Shown here: in pieces, positions 34,430 through 44,272 of the stretch
Position numbering within the stretch: the stretch's first letter is position 1
Layout: every line of letters begins with the position of its first letter
Assembly (NCBI RefSeq): GCF_963378085.1
Contig: NZ_OY726395.1
Span: 3,596,001-3,660,000 of the forward strand
Length of the DNA: 64,000 nt
Source: Mycolicibacterium sp. MU0050
Lineage (GTDB): Bacteria; Actinomycetota; Actinomycetes; Mycobacteriales; Mycobacteriaceae
Reading direction: 5' to 3'
Translations under genes and position numbers: made by a program
Notes under the pieces: model-generated
Databases searched by the model: none
Told to the model about the DNA's origin: nothing
The model's input: the letters and a program-made list of their open reading frames with translations, nothing else

Positions 34430-35608
34430 CTAGAACGCCGCGCTGTGGTCCACCAGATTGGCCATCACGCGCACCCCCACGGCCAGCGCCCGCTCGTCGA
34501 GGTCGAAGTTGGGCTGGTGCAGGTCCACCTGCGGGCCGCTGCCGCTCCAGACCCCCAACCGCGCCATGGCGCCCGGGATCTCCTCCAGGTACCAGGAGAA
34601 GTCCTCGCCGCCGCCGGATTGCCGGGTGTCGGCGAGCGTGTCCGGGCCCAGGGCCTCGATCGAATGGGTGAGGATCCGCGTCGAGACCTCCTCGTTGACC
34701 ACCGGCGGAACGCCGCGGCGGTACTGCAGGGTGTGCTCGATGCCCAGCGGCGCCAACAGCCCCGACACCGTCTCGGCGACCAGGTCTTCCAGTTCCAGCC
34801 AGGTCTCCCGGCTGGCGGTGCGCACGGTGCCGGCCAGCGTCCCGGTCTGCGGAATCGCGTTCGCGGCCACGCCGGACTTGACCGCGCCCCACACCATCAC
34901 CGTGCTGTGCCGCGGGTCGACGCGGCGCGACAACACCCCGGGCAGGCCGGTGATCAGCGTGCCGAGCCCGTAGACCAGGTCGCCGGTCAGGTGCGGCCGG
35001 GAGGTGTGCCCGCCCGGTGAGTGCAGGGTGATCTCGATCGAATCCGCCGCCGAGGTGATGGGCCCCGGCGTGGTCGCCACCCGGCCGACCGCCAGCCGCG
35101 GATCGCAGTGCAGCGCGAAGATGCGCGACACCCCCGTCAAGGCGCCGGCGGCGATCGCGTCGATGGCGCCGCCCGGCATCAGCTCCTCGGCGGCCTGGAA
35201 GAGCAGCCGCACACCGACCGGCAGCTCGGGTGCGGCGGCCAGCGCCAGCCCGGTGCCCAGCAGGATCGCGGTGTGCCCGTCGTGACCGCAGGCGTGCGCG
35301 ACGTTCGGCACCACCGACGAGTAGACGGCACCGGTGCGCTCGGCCATCGGCAGCGCATCCATGTCGGCGCGCAACGCGATGCGCGGTCGGTGCTCCGGGC
35401 CGATGTCGCAGGTCAGCCCGGTGCCGCCCGGCAGGACCTTGGGGTTCAGGCCGGCGTTGGCCAGTCGCTCGGCGACGAACTGTGTGGTTTCGAACTCCTG
35501 GCGGCCCAGCTCGGGATGCCGATGCAGGTGCCGACGCCATTCGACCAGGTCGTCGAAGTTGGCGGCCAACCAGGACTCGGCGACGTCGGCGACAGTCGGT
35601 GCGGTCAT
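34430..35608 (-). CDS. amiA1: M20 family amidohydrolase AmiA1
   Basis: 392 residues from ATG 35608, which overlaps the amiB1 stop (ATGA). Dinuclear-metal M20D hydrolase: 'WRRHLHRHPELGRQEFETT' (N-terminus), 'LRADMDALPMAERTG', 'VAHACGHDGHTAILLG', 'LFQAAEELMPGGA' and 'SGGGEDFSWYLEEIPGAM'. The lid domain is near 'SPGGHTSRPHLTGDLVYGL'. Cleaves N-acyl or amide bonds of amino acid derivatives (hippurate/IAA-amino-acid hydrolase type). True substrate unknown. Paired with AmiB1, a paralogue. Confidence 0.92.
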   Translation of the reverse strand: MTAPTVADVAESWLAANFDDLVEWRRHLHRHPELGRQEFETTQFVAERLANAGLNPKVLPGGTGLTCDIGPEHRPRIALRADMDALPMAERTGAVYSSVVPNVAHACGHDGHTAILLGTGLALAAAPELPVGVRLLFQAAEELMPGGAIDAIAAGALTGVSRIFALHCDPRLAVGRVATTPGPITSAADSIEITLHSPGGHTSRPHLTGDLVYGLGTLITGLPGVLSRRVDPRHSTVMVWGAVKSGVAANAIPQTGTLAGTVRTASRETWLELEDLVAETVSGLLAPLGIEHTLQYRRGVPPVVNEEVSTRILTHSIEALGPDTLADTRQSGGGEDFSWYLEEIPGAMARLGVWSGSGPQVDLHQPNFDLDERALAVGVRVMANLVDHSAAF

Positions 35609-36795
35609 GCCACCCGCCTCTCCCGCAACTCGAGTACCCGGTCGCGCTGCAGCGGGGTCTCGGCGAGTTCGACGACGGTACGCGCCAACAGCACCGCCCC
35701 GTCGATCACCGCCCGGTCGCCGCTGGGGCTCGCCGCCGCCGCCGCGAACGCGGGCTGATGCACGGACGCGCCGCCGGCCTCGACGCCGACGATGGGGTGG
35801 ATGCCCGGCAACAGCTGGGTGACGTTGCCCATGTCGGTGCTGCCCAACGGGAACGCGGCCTCGACGTCGGCGGGCACCGGGTTGCGCCCGGCCCGCCGCA
35901 TCTCGGCCCGGAACGCGTCGGCCAGCCAGCGGTCGGGACGCAGTTCCCGATACACCGGGGAGACCGGGGTGACGTCGTACTCGCACCCGGTGCCGACGGC
36001 GCCGGCCAGAAAACATCCGGCCACCTTGTCCTCCAGGTCACGCAGCGCCTCGGTGTCGTTGGCGCGCAGGGTGTAACGCAGCGCGGCGCGGCCGGGCACG
36101 ATGTTGGGCGCCTGTCCCCCGTCGGTCACGATGCCGTGCAGCATCTGGCCGGGCAGCAGGTGTTGCCGGGCCAGCCCGATCGCGACCTGCGCGACGGTGA
36201 CCGCGTCGGCGGCGTTGACCCCCAGAAACGGCGCCACCGCCGCATGCGCCTCGCGCCCGGTATAGGTCGCGGTCACCTCAGCCAGCGCCAGCGACCGCGC
36301 CGCGGCGATGTCGAGCGGACCGGGGTGGATCATGACCGCCGCGGCCAGGTCGTCGAACACCCCGGCTTCCAGCATCAGGACCTTGCCGCCGCCGGCCTCC
36401 TCGGCCGGCGTGCCGATCAACACGACGGTCAGACCCAACTCGTCGGCCACCTCGGCCAGCGCGAGCGCGGCGCCGACGGCGGCCGCGGCAATGATGTTGT
36501 GCCCGCAGGCGTGGCCGATCTCCGGCAGCGCGTCGTATTCAGCGCACACCCCGACAGTCAGGGGCCCGCTGCCGAACGACGCGCGGAAGGCGGTCGGCAG
36601 GCCGCCCGCGCCGGGTGTCACCTCGAAGCCCCGTTCGGCCGCCAACGCCTGGGTTTTGGCGCAGCTGCGGTGCTCCTCGAAGGCCAGTTCGGGTTCGGCG
36701 TGGATGTCGTGCGACAGCTCGATCAGATCGTTGCGGTGCCGCCCGACGGTGTCTTCGACGACGTCGGCGCACGCCGATGAGGAGACACTGGGCAT
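35605..36795 (-). CDS. amiB1: M20 family amidohydrolase AmiB1
   Basis: 396 residues from ATG 36795; a longer frame to 36951 would run through the divergent deoD gene. M20 peptidase motifs: 'LIELSHDIHAEPELAFEEHR', 'CAEYDALPEIGHACGHNI', 'TPAEEAGGGKVLMLEAGVFD' and 'AFPLGSTDMGNVTQLLPG'. It is of the AbgB/p-aminobenzoyl-glutamate hydrolase-like branch. Upstream, GATACT ends about 6 bp before the ATG with no ribosome site, so the mRNA may be leaderless. First gene of the amiB1-amiA1 operon, divergent from deoD. Confidence 0.92.
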   Translation of the reverse strand: MPSVSSSACADVVEDTVGRHRNDLIELSHDIHAEPELAFEEHRSCAKTQALAAERGFEVTPGAGGLPTAFRASFGSGPLTVGVCAEYDALPEIGHACGHNIIAAAAVGAALALAEVADELGLTVVLIGTPAEEAGGGKVLMLEAGVFDDLAAAVMIHPGPLDIAAARSLALAEVTATYTGREAHAAVAPFLGVNAADAVTVAQVAIGLARQHLLPGQMLHGIVTDGGQAPNIVPGRAALRYTLRANDTEALRDLEDKVAGCFLAGAVGTGCEYDVTPVSPVYRELRPDRWLADAFRAEMRRAGRNPVPADVEAAFPLGSTDMGNVTQLLPGIHPIVGVEAGGASVHQPAFAAAAASPSGDRAVIDGAVLLARTVVELAETPLQRDRVLELRERRVA

Positions 36796-36833
36796 CGTTG
36801 CAGTATCGCACTGGCGGATTAGGGTGATCCCTC

Positions 36834-37631
36834 GTGACCGTCGATCCCGTTCCATCGGTGTCCGAGGCCGCCGCCGCGATCGCGCACCGCACCGGAGTCG
36901 ATCGGCACGACGTCGCGGTGGTGCTCGGCTCCGGCTGGGCCGCCGCGGCACAGACCCTGGGCGAGCCCACCGCCACCCTGCCGATGTCGGAGCTGCCCGG
37001 TTTCACCCCGCCGAGCGCCGCGGGCCACCGCGGCCAGGTCCTCTCGGTGCGGGTCGGTGACCGCCGGGTGCTGGTGATGCTGGGTCGCATCCACGCCTAC
37101 GAGGGTCACGACCTGCAGCATGTGGTGCATCCGGTGCGCGCGGCCTGCGCGGCCGGCGTCGACACCGTGGTGCTGACCAACGCCGCCGGCGGGCTGCGCG
37201 CGGACTTCTCGGTGGGTCAGCCGGTGCTGATCAGCGACCACCTCAACCTGACCGCCCGCTCGCCGCTGGTGGGCGCGCAGTTCGTCGATCTGGTCGACGC
37301 GTACTCGCCGCGCCTGCGGGCGCTGGCCAAACAGATCGACCCGACGCTGACCGAGGGCGTGTACGCCGGGCTGCCCGGCCCGCACTACGAGACCCCCGCC
37401 GAGATCCGGATGCTGCGCACCCTGGGCGCCGACCTGGTGGGCATGTCCACGGTGCATGAGACCATCGCCGCGCGCGCCGCCGGCGCGCAGGTGTTGGCGC
37501 TGTCGCTGGTGACCAACCTGGCCGCCGGGATGACCGGTGCGCCGCTGAGCCACGCCGAGGTGCTCGAGGCGGGGCGTCAGTCCGCGGCGGCGATGGGTGC
37601 CCTGCTGGCCGCCGTCGTCGCGCGGCTCTGA
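36834..37631 (+). CDS. deoD: Purine nucleoside phosphorylase DeoD (PNP, trimeric type)
   Basis: 265 residues from GTG 36834. Phosphorolyses purine (deoxy)ribonucleosides. Motifs: '[19 protein letters not shown]' (phosphate loop), '[11 protein letters not shown]', '[20 protein letters not shown]', '[20 protein letters not shown]', '[20 protein letters not shown]' and '[16 protein letters not shown]'. This is the mammalian-like trimeric PNP class, as in Rv3307. Starts 38 bp from the divergent amiB1. Its last 55 bp overlap the convergent AbrB-like gene. Confidence 0.95.
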   Translation: MTVDPVPSVSEAAAAIAHRTGVDRHDVAVVLGSGWAAAAQTLGEPTATLPMSELPGFTPPSAAGHRGQVLSVRVGDRRVLVMLGRIHAYEGHDLQHVVHPVRAACAAGVDTVVLTNAAGGLRADFSVGQPVLISDHLNLTARSPLVGAQFVDLVDAYSPRLRALAKQIDPTLTEGVYAGLPGPHYETPAEIRMLRTLGADLVGMSTVHETIAARAAGAQVLALSLVTNLAAGMTGAPLSHAEVLEAGRQSAAAMGALLAAVVARL

Positions 37632-38704
37632 CGGCCGAAGCGCCGGCCCAACGCCACGATGCCGCGCGCCAGTAGCGGGGCCGCGAACAGCATCGCCAGG
37701 ATGCGCAGCACCTGCGCGGCGACGATGAACGTGACGTCGGAACCGGTCTCGACCGCCGTCGCCAGGACCGCGTAGACCCCGCCCGGGCTGGTCGCCAGGT
37801 ACCCCTCCAGCGGGCTCAGCCCGGTGACTCGCGCCAGCAGCAGACCCAGGCCGGCGGTGGCCACCCCGAGCGCCACGATCAACGCCAACGCCAACGGCAG
37901 CGTGCGGCCGACGGCGCGCAGCGCCTCCTGGGTGAAGGCCAGGCCGGCCTGCCAGCCGACCAGCGCGTAGGCCACCTGGACCAAAACCATCGGCACCGCC
38001 AGGCCCAGCGACCAGCCCGCGACCTCCAGGCACACCGTCACCGCCATCGGACCCAGCAGACCCGCCCCGGGCAACCGTGCCCAGCGGCCCGCCACGACGC
38101 CGACCACCGCGATGACGGCCACCATCGCGAGGCTCAGGTACCACGGCGCCGCGCGGGCCTGCTCGGGCAGCGACGCCGGTTGCGAGCGGTCGGCCACGAA
38201 GATCACCGTCACGACGACCGGCATGGACGCGGTGATGAGGCCGACGCGCAGGTACTGCACCACCGCCACCACCCGGTCGTCGCCGCCGAGTTCTCGGGCG
38301 ATGGCCACCAGGCCCGAGGCGCCCCCGGCCACCAGGGCCAGCGCCCCGGTCAGCGGACTGACGTCGCGGTGCAACCCCAGCAGCGCGCCCGCGGCGAGGC
38401 TGATCACCAGCGTGGCGACCACCACGCCGACGACGATCGGCCAGTGCGCGCCAAGTGCGGACAGGGAGTCCGAGGTCACCATGGTGCCGATGTAGACGCC
38501 GAGGACGGCCTGGGCGGCCAGCCCGCCACGGCGCGGCACCCCGGCGGGCGCGAAGGAGGCCAGCGCCAGGACGATGCCCACCACCAAGGCGGCGAACAAG
38601 GCCGCCGACGGCACCCCGACCCGGTTCAGCACCACGCTGGCCGCGGTGGTGACAGCGACGAGCACCAGCCAGCGCACCACCGACCGCCCACGCTCCCTCA
38701 CCAT
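37577..38704 (-). CDS. AbrB family (ammonia monooxygenase-like, PF05145) membrane protein
   Basis: 375 residues from ATG 38704; nearby GTG and TTG codons up to 38716 are alternative starts. About ten hydrophobic spans arranged in two similar halves. Each half has a glycine-rich motif of the family: '[19 protein letters not shown]' with '[20 protein letters not shown]' in the first, and '[20 protein letters not shown]' with '[18 protein letters not shown]' in the second. Members are regulators of nitrosative resistance or transporters; role unclear. Absent at this place in M. tuberculosis. Divergent from a MarR gene, its likely regulator; the 3' end overlaps deoD by 55 bp. Confidence 0.82.
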   Translation of the reverse strand: MVRERGRSVVRWLVLVAVTTAASVVLNRVGVPSAALFAALVVGIVLALASFAPAGVPRRGGLAAQAVLGVYIGTMVTSDSLSALGAHWPIVVGVVVATLVISLAAGALLGLHRDVSPLTGALALVAGGASGLVAIARELGGDDRVVAVVQYLRVGLITASMPVVVTVIFVADRSQPASLPEQARAAPWYLSLAMVAVIAVVGVVAGRWARLPGAGLLGPMAVTVCLEVAGWSLGLAVPMVLVQVAYALVGWQAGLAFTQEALRAVGRTLPLALALIVALGVATAGLGLLLARVTGLSPLEGYLATSPGGVYAVLATAVETGSDVTFIVAAQVLRILAMLFAAPLLARGIVALGRRFGRQSRATTAASRAPIAAAD

Positions 38705-38741
38705 CACGATTACCAAGTATGCCCTTGTTTTCTGTGCGGTT

Positions 38742-38765
38742 GAATTGGTTAAATTCTGTGAATTT
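38742..38765. promoter_or_regulatory. AT-rich palindromic operator between AbrB and MarR genes
   Basis: Two overlapping inverted repeats: GAATT-(5)-AATTC (38742-38756) and the perfect AAATTC-TGT-GAATTT (38751-38765). Such A/T-rich dyads are typical MarR binding sites and stand out in this GC-rich DNA. They lie between the -35-like and -10-like boxes of the MarR gene, where a bound repressor would block transcription. Confidence 0.65.
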
Positions 38766-38777
38766 CGAAGGTATAAC
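38749..38777 (+). promoter_or_regulatory. Probable promoter of the MarR-pmmB unit
   Basis: TTAAAT (38749-38754), 17-bp spacer, TATAAC (38772-38777). The ATG at 38785 is 8 bp after the -10 box, so the transcript would be leaderless or nearly so. The operator dyads overlap the spacer. Confidence 0.5.
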
Positions 38778-38784
38778 TTTGCAT

Positions 38785-39234
38785 ATGAGCACTGACGCCA
38801 CCGAGGCGACCGAACTGCGCGAGTCGGTGATGGCCCTGGCCCGGCAGATGCGCCGCCACCGCCGCGCCGGGGGGCTGACCCTGTCGCAGATCGAGGTGCT
38901 GGGCGAGATCAGCCGTAGCACCGTGATTACCCCGGCCGCGCTCGGCGCACGCCTGCAGGTGCGGGCCCAGTCGCTGACCGACACCATCAACGACCTCGAG
39001 AGCGCCGGCCTGGTCTCGCGGCGGCCGGATCCCCACGACCGTCGTCGTCAACTTCTCGAGCTCACCGAGCTTGGCCGCCGGTTCCTCGCGGACGACCGCG
39101 CCCAGCGCGACCGCTGGCTGCACGGCGTGATGTCGGAACATCTCTCCGACCTGGAGACCAGCCTGCTGATGCTCGTCTCGCCGATCTTGCGCAAGCTCGC
39201 CGACGCCGAGCGGGCACAATCGGGCCCATGCTGA
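38785..39234 (+). CDS. MarR family transcriptional regulator
   Basis: 149 residues from ATG 38785. Winged HTH: 'LTLSQIEVLGEISRSTVITP' then 'AALGARLQVRAQSLTDTIND' and the wing 'LVSRRPDPHDRRRQLLELTE' (the DxR signature D-P-H-D-R-R). It faces the AbrB-family membrane gene across an 80-bp region with A/T-rich palindromes and probably represses both. Its last 7 bp overlap pmmB, so pmmB is in its transcript. This regulator is not in the M. tuberculosis order. Confidence 0.9.
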   Translation: MSTDATEATELRESVMALARQMRRHRRAGGLTLSQIEVLGEISRSTVITPAALGARLQVRAQSLTDTINDLESAGLVSRRPDPHDRRRQLLELTELGRRFLADDRAQRDRWLHGVMSEHLSDLETSLLMLVSPILRKLADAERAQSGPC

Positions 39235-40754
39235 GGTTCGGTACCGCGGGATTGCGCGGCCCCATGCGCCCGGGTCCCGACGGCATGAACATCGCCACGG
39301 TCAGCACCGCGACGTGGGCCGTGGCCAGGGTCCTCAAGGATCGGCGCCTGGGCAGATCGACGGTCGTGGTGGGCCGCGACGCCCGCCACAACTCCGCCGA
39401 CTTCGCCCTGGCCACCGCCGAAGTACTTGCCGCCGAGGGGTTTTCGGTGGTGTTGCTGCCGGATCCACTGCCCACCCCGGTGCTTGCTTTCGCCGTGCGC
39501 GAGCTGAATGCCGCCGCGGGCGTGCAGATCACGGCGTCGCACAACCCGGCCGGGGACAACGGCTACAAGGTCTACTTCGACGGCGGGATTCAGATCGTCT
39601 CCCCCACCGACGTCGAGATCGAGGCGGCCATCGCGGCGGCCCCGCCGGTCGCCGACATCGCGCGCACGCCCGTGCTGCCGGCGGACACCGAGCTGATCCA
39701 GCGCTACATCGCGCGGGCCGCGACGGTGCGGCGGGGCGAGCACCCGGTGCGGGTGGCACTGACGGCGATGCACGGCGTGGGGGGCGCCACCGCGCTGGCC
39801 GTCCTGCGCCGGGCGGGCTTCGACGACGTCCACGTGGTGCCCGAGCAATTCGAGCCCGATCCCGACTTCCCGACCGTCGCGTTCCCCAACCCCGAGGAAC
39901 CGGGCGCCGCCGACGCGGTGCTGGCGCTCGCGGCCGAGGTGGGCGCCGACCTGGCGATCGCGCTGGACCCCGACGCGGACCGCTGCGCGGTGGGTGTCAC
40001 CACGCCCGCCGGCTGGCGGATGCTCTCCGGCGACGAGACCGGGTGGCTGCTCGGCGATCACGTGCTGGCCGGGCTGGCGCCGGAGGCCGCCGAGCGCAGC
40101 GTGGTGGCCAGCACCGTGGTGTCCTCGCGGCTGCTGGCGGCGATCGCCGCCGAGTACGGCGCCACCCACGTCGAGACGCTCACCGGGTTCAAGTGGCTGG
40201 CCCGCGCCGACGCCGACCTGCCCGGCAAGACGCTGGTGTATGCGTACGAAGAGGCGATCGGGCACTGCGTGGATCCCGCGGCGGTCCGGGACAAGGACGG
40301 CATCAGCGCCGCGGTGCTGGCCTGCGACCTGGTGGCCACCCTCAAGGCGGCCCGGCGCACGGCGCTCGACGTGCTCGACGACATCGCCGGCCGCCACGGG
40401 GTGCATCTGACCTCGGCGGTGACCGTGCGCGCCGACGACGCCGCGGCGGCGCTGGCCGCGCTGCGCGCCGCACCACCGGCCACGCTGGCCGGTGCGCCCG
40501 CCGTGGTCGAGGATCTGCAGCAGCGGCCGGGTCCCGACGGCACCGACGCGTTGATCATCGCCGCCAACCGCGCCGATGCATCGGTGCGCATGGTCGTGCG
40601 GCCCTCGGGCACCGAACCGAAGCTCAAGTTCTATCTCGCGGTCAGCCGAGCACCCGAGACGCCGGTTGCGCCCGCGCGCGCCGCGGCCGAGGCGCTGTGC
40701 GACGAATTGGTCGGCGCGGCCCGGCAACTCGGGGACCGGCTGCTGTCCGGTTAG
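39228..40754 (+). CDS. pmmB: Phosphomannomutase/phosphoglucomutase PmmB, short N-terminus
   Basis: 508 residues, alpha-D-phosphohexomutase. Begins '[19 protein letters not shown]', already inside the conserved first motif. Then '[14 protein letters not shown]' with phosphoserine Ser104, '[14 protein letters not shown]' for Mg2+, '[11 protein letters not shown]' for sugar choice, and '[13 protein letters not shown]' for phosphate. M. tuberculosis PmmB is 534 residues (from memory) with ~35 extra residues before this motif; here the upstream DNA encodes MarR in another frame. The enzyme core seems whole. It interconverts hexose (or pentose) 1- and 6-phosphates, next to nucleoside salvage genes. 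Confidence 0.92.
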   Translation: MLRFGTAGLRGPMRPGPDGMNIATVSTATWAVARVLKDRRLGRSTVVVGRDARHNSADFALATAEVLAAEGFSVVLLPDPLPTPVLAFAVRELNAAAGVQITASHNPAGDNGYKVYFDGGIQIVSPTDVEIEAAIAAAPPVADIARTPVLPADTELIQRYIARAATVRRGEHPVRVALTAMHGVGGATALAVLRRAGFDDVHVVPEQFEPDPDFPTVAFPNPEEPGAADAVLALAAEVGADLAIALDPDADRCAVGVTTPAGWRMLSGDETGWLLGDHVLAGLAPEAAERSVVASTVVSSRLLAAIAAEYGATHVETLTGFKWLARADADLPGKTLVYAYEEAIGHCVDPAAVRDKDGISAAVLACDLVATLKAARRTALDVLDDIAGRHGVHLTSAVTVRADDAAAALAALRAAPPATLAGAPAVVEDLQQRPGPDGTDALIIAANRADASVRMVVRPSGTEPKLKFYLAVSRAPETPVAPARAAAEALCDELVGAARQLGDRLLSG

Positions 40755-41374
40755 CGGGGTCCGAACTGCCGATCGCCGGCGTCACCGAGTCCGGGGACGA
40801 TGTAGGCGACCTCGTTGAGTCCGTCGTCGATGGCGGCGGTGAACAACCGGACGTCCGGGGCGGCTGCCTCGACCGCGGCCAGCCCCTCCGGGGCGGCCAC
40901 CACGCACACCACGGTGATGTCGGTGGCGCCGCGGGTCCGCAACGCCGCCAAGGTGTGCACCATCGATCCGCCGGTGGCCAACATCGGGTCGAGCACCATC
41001 ACCGGCTGGGTGTGCAGATCGCGGGGCAACGACTCCAGGTAGGTCGTCGGCTGGAAGGTCTCCTCGTCGCGCGCCATCCCCACGAAGCCCACCCGGGCCT
41101 CCGGGATCAGCGCGTGCGCCTGGTCCACCATCCCCAGCCCGGCCCGCAGCACCGGCACCAGCAGCGGCGGTTCGGCCAGCCGGCACCCCGTGGTGGGCGC
41201 CACCGGGGTCTGCACGGCGACCTCGACGCAACCCACGTCGCGGGTGGCCTCGTAGACCAGCATCAGCGTCAGGTCGCGCAGCGCGGCGCGGAACCCGGCG
41301 TTGCCGGTGCGCTCGTCGCGCAGCGTGGTCAGCCGGGCGGCGGCCAACGGGTGATCGACGACGCGAACCTGCAT
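40751..41374 (-). CDS. upp: Uracil phosphoribosyltransferase
   Basis: 207 residues from ATG 41374, identical in length to M. tuberculosis Upp. Forms UMP from uracil and PRPP. '[20 protein letters not shown]' at the N-terminus, '[20 protein letters not shown]', PRPP loop '[20 protein letters not shown]', and the uracil-binding C-terminus '[15 protein letters not shown]'. The sequence in front of the ATG (TTAGGGTG... 7 bp away) suggests a leaderless or poorly led message, or coupling to the membrane gene 11 bp upstream. Overlaps pmmB by 4 bp at the stop. Confidence 0.96.
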
Positions 41375-41385
41375 AACGCAGCACC

Positions 41386-41784
41386 CTAATCCGCGGCACG
41401 GGGCCGGCGGCGCACAAACCACGCCGACACCAGCCCCAACACCAGGATGATCGCCGGCGGCGCCACCCACAGCAGCGCCAGGAACACCGCGCCGGATCCC
41501 GACCCGCTCAGCGACAACCCCAACGCCAGCACGAACAGCACCCCGGCGGCGAGCACCGCCAGGCCGGTGATCACCGTCGCGAGCACGCCGGCCAGCACCG
41601 GGCCGTAGTGCCGATACCCGCTGACCCACAACAGCGCCCAGGGGATGGCGGCATAGGCGACACCGGCCCAGTTCAGCTGGCCGTAGCCGAACGCCTCCAG
41701 CGCGGGACGCAGCACCGCCACCGCGGCCAGCGCGGCGACGACCACGCCGAGCAGCGCGATTCGGCGGGGATTGGGGGTCTGCAT
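41386..41784 (-). CDS. Small four-helix membrane protein, unknown
   Basis: 132 residues with four hydrophobic segments (about 9-27, 38-56, 62-86 and 94-120), a short basic start '[11 protein letters not shown]' and a basic end '[13 protein letters not shown]'. A Trp-rich loop '[20 protein letters not shown]' lies in the middle. No family recognised. It is 11 bp upstream of upp and probably co-transcribed, which raises the possibility of a role in uracil uptake, but nothing in the sequence shows a permease motif. Confidence 0.7.
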
Positions 41785-41855
41785 CCGTTCATTGTGGCCG
41801 CACGTTTGGCATAGGGCCCGACCGGCGGCGCAGTGGCGTCGTTATTCTGTGCCGC

Positions 41856-43112
41856 ATGGCTGCTGACCTTGTGCCGATCCGCCTCGGCGTGACCGCGGGC
41901 GACCTTTACACCCTCTGGGCCCCGCGCTGGCGCGAGGGCGGAGACGAATGGGAGGCGTTCCTCGGCGAGGGTGAGGACCTCTACGGATTCGCCAGCGTGG
42001 CCGATCTGGTGGCGTTCGTCCGCAGCGGCGCGGACAACGACCTGTCCGACCACCCCGCGTGGGACAAGGTCACCGAGGCCAACGCGCACCGGTTGGACCC
42101 GGCCGAGGACCGGCGCTTCGATCTGATCACGGTCGAGGAACTGCTCGCCGAGAAGCCCACCGAGGACAGCGTCAACTCGCTGGCCCGCACCTTGGCGGTG
42201 GTGTCGTCGCTGGGCTCGGTGTGCGAACTGCCCACTGTCACCAAGTTTTTCAACGGCAACCCGACGTTGGCGGCGGTCAACGGCGGCGCCGCGGAGTTCT
42301 CCGGCAAGGCCGGGCTCAAGCGCTGGGCCAATATCGCCGCGATCGTGGGGCGCAGCTGGGACAAGATCATCGCCGCGATCGACGAGATCATCACCACACC
42401 CGACGTCGACGCCACGCTGGCGGCCAAGGCCGCCAAGGAGCTGGCCGAGCCCGCGCCGCCGGACGAGGACGATCTCGCCGACGACGGCGCGCTGGAGGCC
42501 GCCGACGACGCCGAGCGCGAGGAGCCCGCGCAGCGCGCCGTCGGCGACACCGTGGTGCTCGGTGACGACGACGACTTCTGGGCCAAGGTGGGCATCGACC
42601 CGATCCGGGTGATGACCAGCGGCGGCACGTTCTACACGCTGCGCTGCTACTTCGACGACCGGCCGATCTTCCTGGGCCGCAACGGCCGGGTCAGCGTGTT
42701 CGGCTCCGAGCGCGCCCTGGCCCGCTATCTGGCCGACGAGCACGACCACGACCTCTCGGACCTGAGCACCTACGACGACATCCGCACCGCGGCCACCGAC
42801 GGCTCGCTGGACATCGACATCACCGACGACAACGTCTACGTGCTCACCGAGCTGGCCGACGACATCGCCGACGGGCCCGACGCCGTCGACCGCGATCAGC
42901 TGGAGTTGGCGGTGGAGTTCCTGCGCGACCTCGGCGACTACTCGGAGGAGGACACCGTCGACAAGGCGCTGGCCCCCGATGCGCCGCTGGGCCGCTACGT
43001 CGACTACGTCCTCGACGGCACCGGCCGCAAGCCCACGGGCTCCTTCGCCGAGGCCGTCACGCAGTTCGAGCGGCTGGAACGCTTCGTCGAATCCCGCCTG
43101 CGCAGCGAGTGA
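41856..43112 (+). CDS. Conserved acidic protein with internal repeat (Rv3311-like)
   Basis: 418 residues, strongly acidic, soluble. Two related halves: 'GDLYTLWAPRWREGGDEWEA...FLGEGEDLYGF' followed by 'ASVADLVAFVRSGADNDLSD' near the N-terminus, and 'GGTFYTLRCYFDDRPIFLGR...VSVFGSERALARYLADEHDH' with 'DLSDLSTYDDI' near 250-310. Each half has the order YTL, FLG, [YV]FG, a helix, then DLSD. A Glu/Asp/Ala-rich linker joins them. Corresponds to Rv3311, conserved in mycobacteria; function unknown. No enzyme motif seen. Confidence 0.82.
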   Translation: MAADLVPIRLGVTAGDLYTLWAPRWREGGDEWEAFLGEGEDLYGFASVADLVAFVRSGADNDLSDHPAWDKVTEANAHRLDPAEDRRFDLITVEELLAEKPTEDSVNSLARTLAVVSSLGSVCELPTVTKFFNGNPTLAAVNGGAAEFSGKAGLKRWANIAAIVGRSWDKIIAAIDEIITTPDVDATLAAKAAKELAEPAPPDEDDLADDGALEAADDAEREEPAQRAVGDTVVLGDDDDFWAKVGIDPIRVMTSGGTFYTLRCYFDDRPIFLGRNGRVSVFGSERALARYLADEHDHDLSDLSTYDDIRTAATDGSLDIDITDDNVYVLTELADDIADGPDAVDRDQLELAVEFLRDLGDYSEEDTVDKALAPDAPLGRYVDYVLDGTGRKPTGSFAEAVTQFERLERFVESRLRSE

Positions 43113-43114
43113 TC

Positions 43115-43155
43115 TCGGTGCGCTGGGCTGCGCTGCGCGCTACTGAGCGCACCGA
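43115..43155. terminator. Bidirectional hairpin terminator
   Basis: Perfect 10-bp arms TCGGTGCGCT (43115-43124) and AGCGCACCGA (43146-43155) with a 21-nt loop fill the 45-bp gap between the convergent Rv3311-like gene and add. Placed to stop transcription from both sides. Confidence 0.75.
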
Positions 43156-43157
43156 CA

Positions 43158-44246
43158 TCACCCGACGAGGACGGCGTAGCGCGGCTTGATGATGTCGTCG
43201 ATGATGGCGAGGCGCTCGGGGAACGGGATGAACGCCGATTTCATCGCGTTGATGGTGAACCGCTCCAGATCGCTCCAGCCGTAGCCGAACGCCTCGACGA
43301 GCTTGCTCATCTCGTGGCTCATGGTGGTGTCGCTCATCAGCCGGTTGTCGGTGTTGACCGTGACCCGGAACCGCAGCCGCGCCAGCTTGTCGAACGGGTG
43401 CTCGGCGATCGAGGGGGCCGCACCGGTCTGCACGTTCGACGACGGGCACATCTCCAGCGGGATGCGCTTGTCGCGCAGGATCGAGGCCAGCCGGCCCAGC
43501 TTCGCAGTGCCGTCCTCGCCGATGGTGATGTCGTCGACGATGCGGACGCCGTGCCCCAGCCGGTCGGCGCCGCAGAACGCGATGGCCTCGTGGATGGACG
43601 GCAGCCCGAACGCCTCACCGGCGTGAATCGTGAAGCGCGCGTTGTTGCTTCGCATGTACTCGAACGCGTCGAGGTGCCGCGTCGGCGGATAACCCGCCTC
43701 CGCGCCGGCGATGTCGAAGCCCACCACGCCCCGGTCCCGGAACCGGATGGCCAGCTCGGCGATCTCACGGGAGCGCGCCGCGTGGCGCATGGCGGTGACC
43801 AGGCAGCGCACGGTGATCGTCCGGCCGGTGCGGGCCGCGGCCCGCTCGCCGTCGACGAATCCGGCCAGCACCGCGTCGACCACCGCGTCCAGCGAGAGCC
43901 CGCCCTCGATGTGCAGTTCGGGGGCGAACCGGACCTCGGCGTAGACCACGTTGTCGGCGGCCAGGTCCTCCACGCATTCGTAGGCGACCCGGTGTAGCGC
44001 CTCGGCGGTCTGCATCACCCCGACCGTGTGCGCGAAGGGTTCGAGGTAGCGGACCAGGGATCCGCTGTGCGCCGCGGTGCGGAAGAACTCGGTCAGCGCG
44101 TCGAGTTCGGTCGCCGGTAGGTCGTCGTAGCCGTACCGGTCGGCCAGTTCGAGGACGGTGGCGGGACGTAACCCCCCGTCGAGGTGGTCGTGGAGCAGGG
44201 CCTTGGGGGCGTGCTGGATCCGGTCCAGACTCAGCGGCGTACTCAT
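43158..44246 (-). CDS. add: Adenosine deaminase
   Basis: 362 residues from ATG 44246, behind a TGGGGGT ribosome site. Zinc hydrolase that deaminates (deoxy)adenosine. Motifs: '[20 protein letters not shown]' (zinc His pair), '[17 protein letters not shown]', '[11 protein letters not shown]', '[14 protein letters not shown]' (zinc His and catalytic Glu), '[12 protein letters not shown]' and '[19 protein letters not shown]' (zinc Asp). Third gene of the cdd-deoA-add salvage operon; 26 bp after deoA. Confidence 0.96.
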   Translation of the reverse strand: MSTPLSLDRIQHAPKALLHDHLDGGLRPATVLELADRYGYDDLPATELDALTEFFRTAAHSGSLVRYLEPFAHTVGVMQTAEALHRVAYECVEDLAADNVVYAEVRFAPELHIEGGLSLDAVVDAVLAGFVDGERAAARTGRTITVRCLVTAMRHAARSREIAELAIRFRDRGVVGFDIAGAEAGYPPTRHLDAFEYMRSNNARFTIHAGEAFGLPSIHEAIAFCGADRLGHGVRIVDDITIGEDGTAKLGRLASILRDKRIPLEMCPSSNVQTGAAPSIAEHPFDKLARLRFRVTVNTDNRLMSDTTMSHEMSKLVEAFGYGWSDLERFTINAMKSAFIPFPERLAIIDDIIKPRYAVLVG

Positions 44247-44272
44247 ACCCCCATCATCCGGGATGCGGGACG

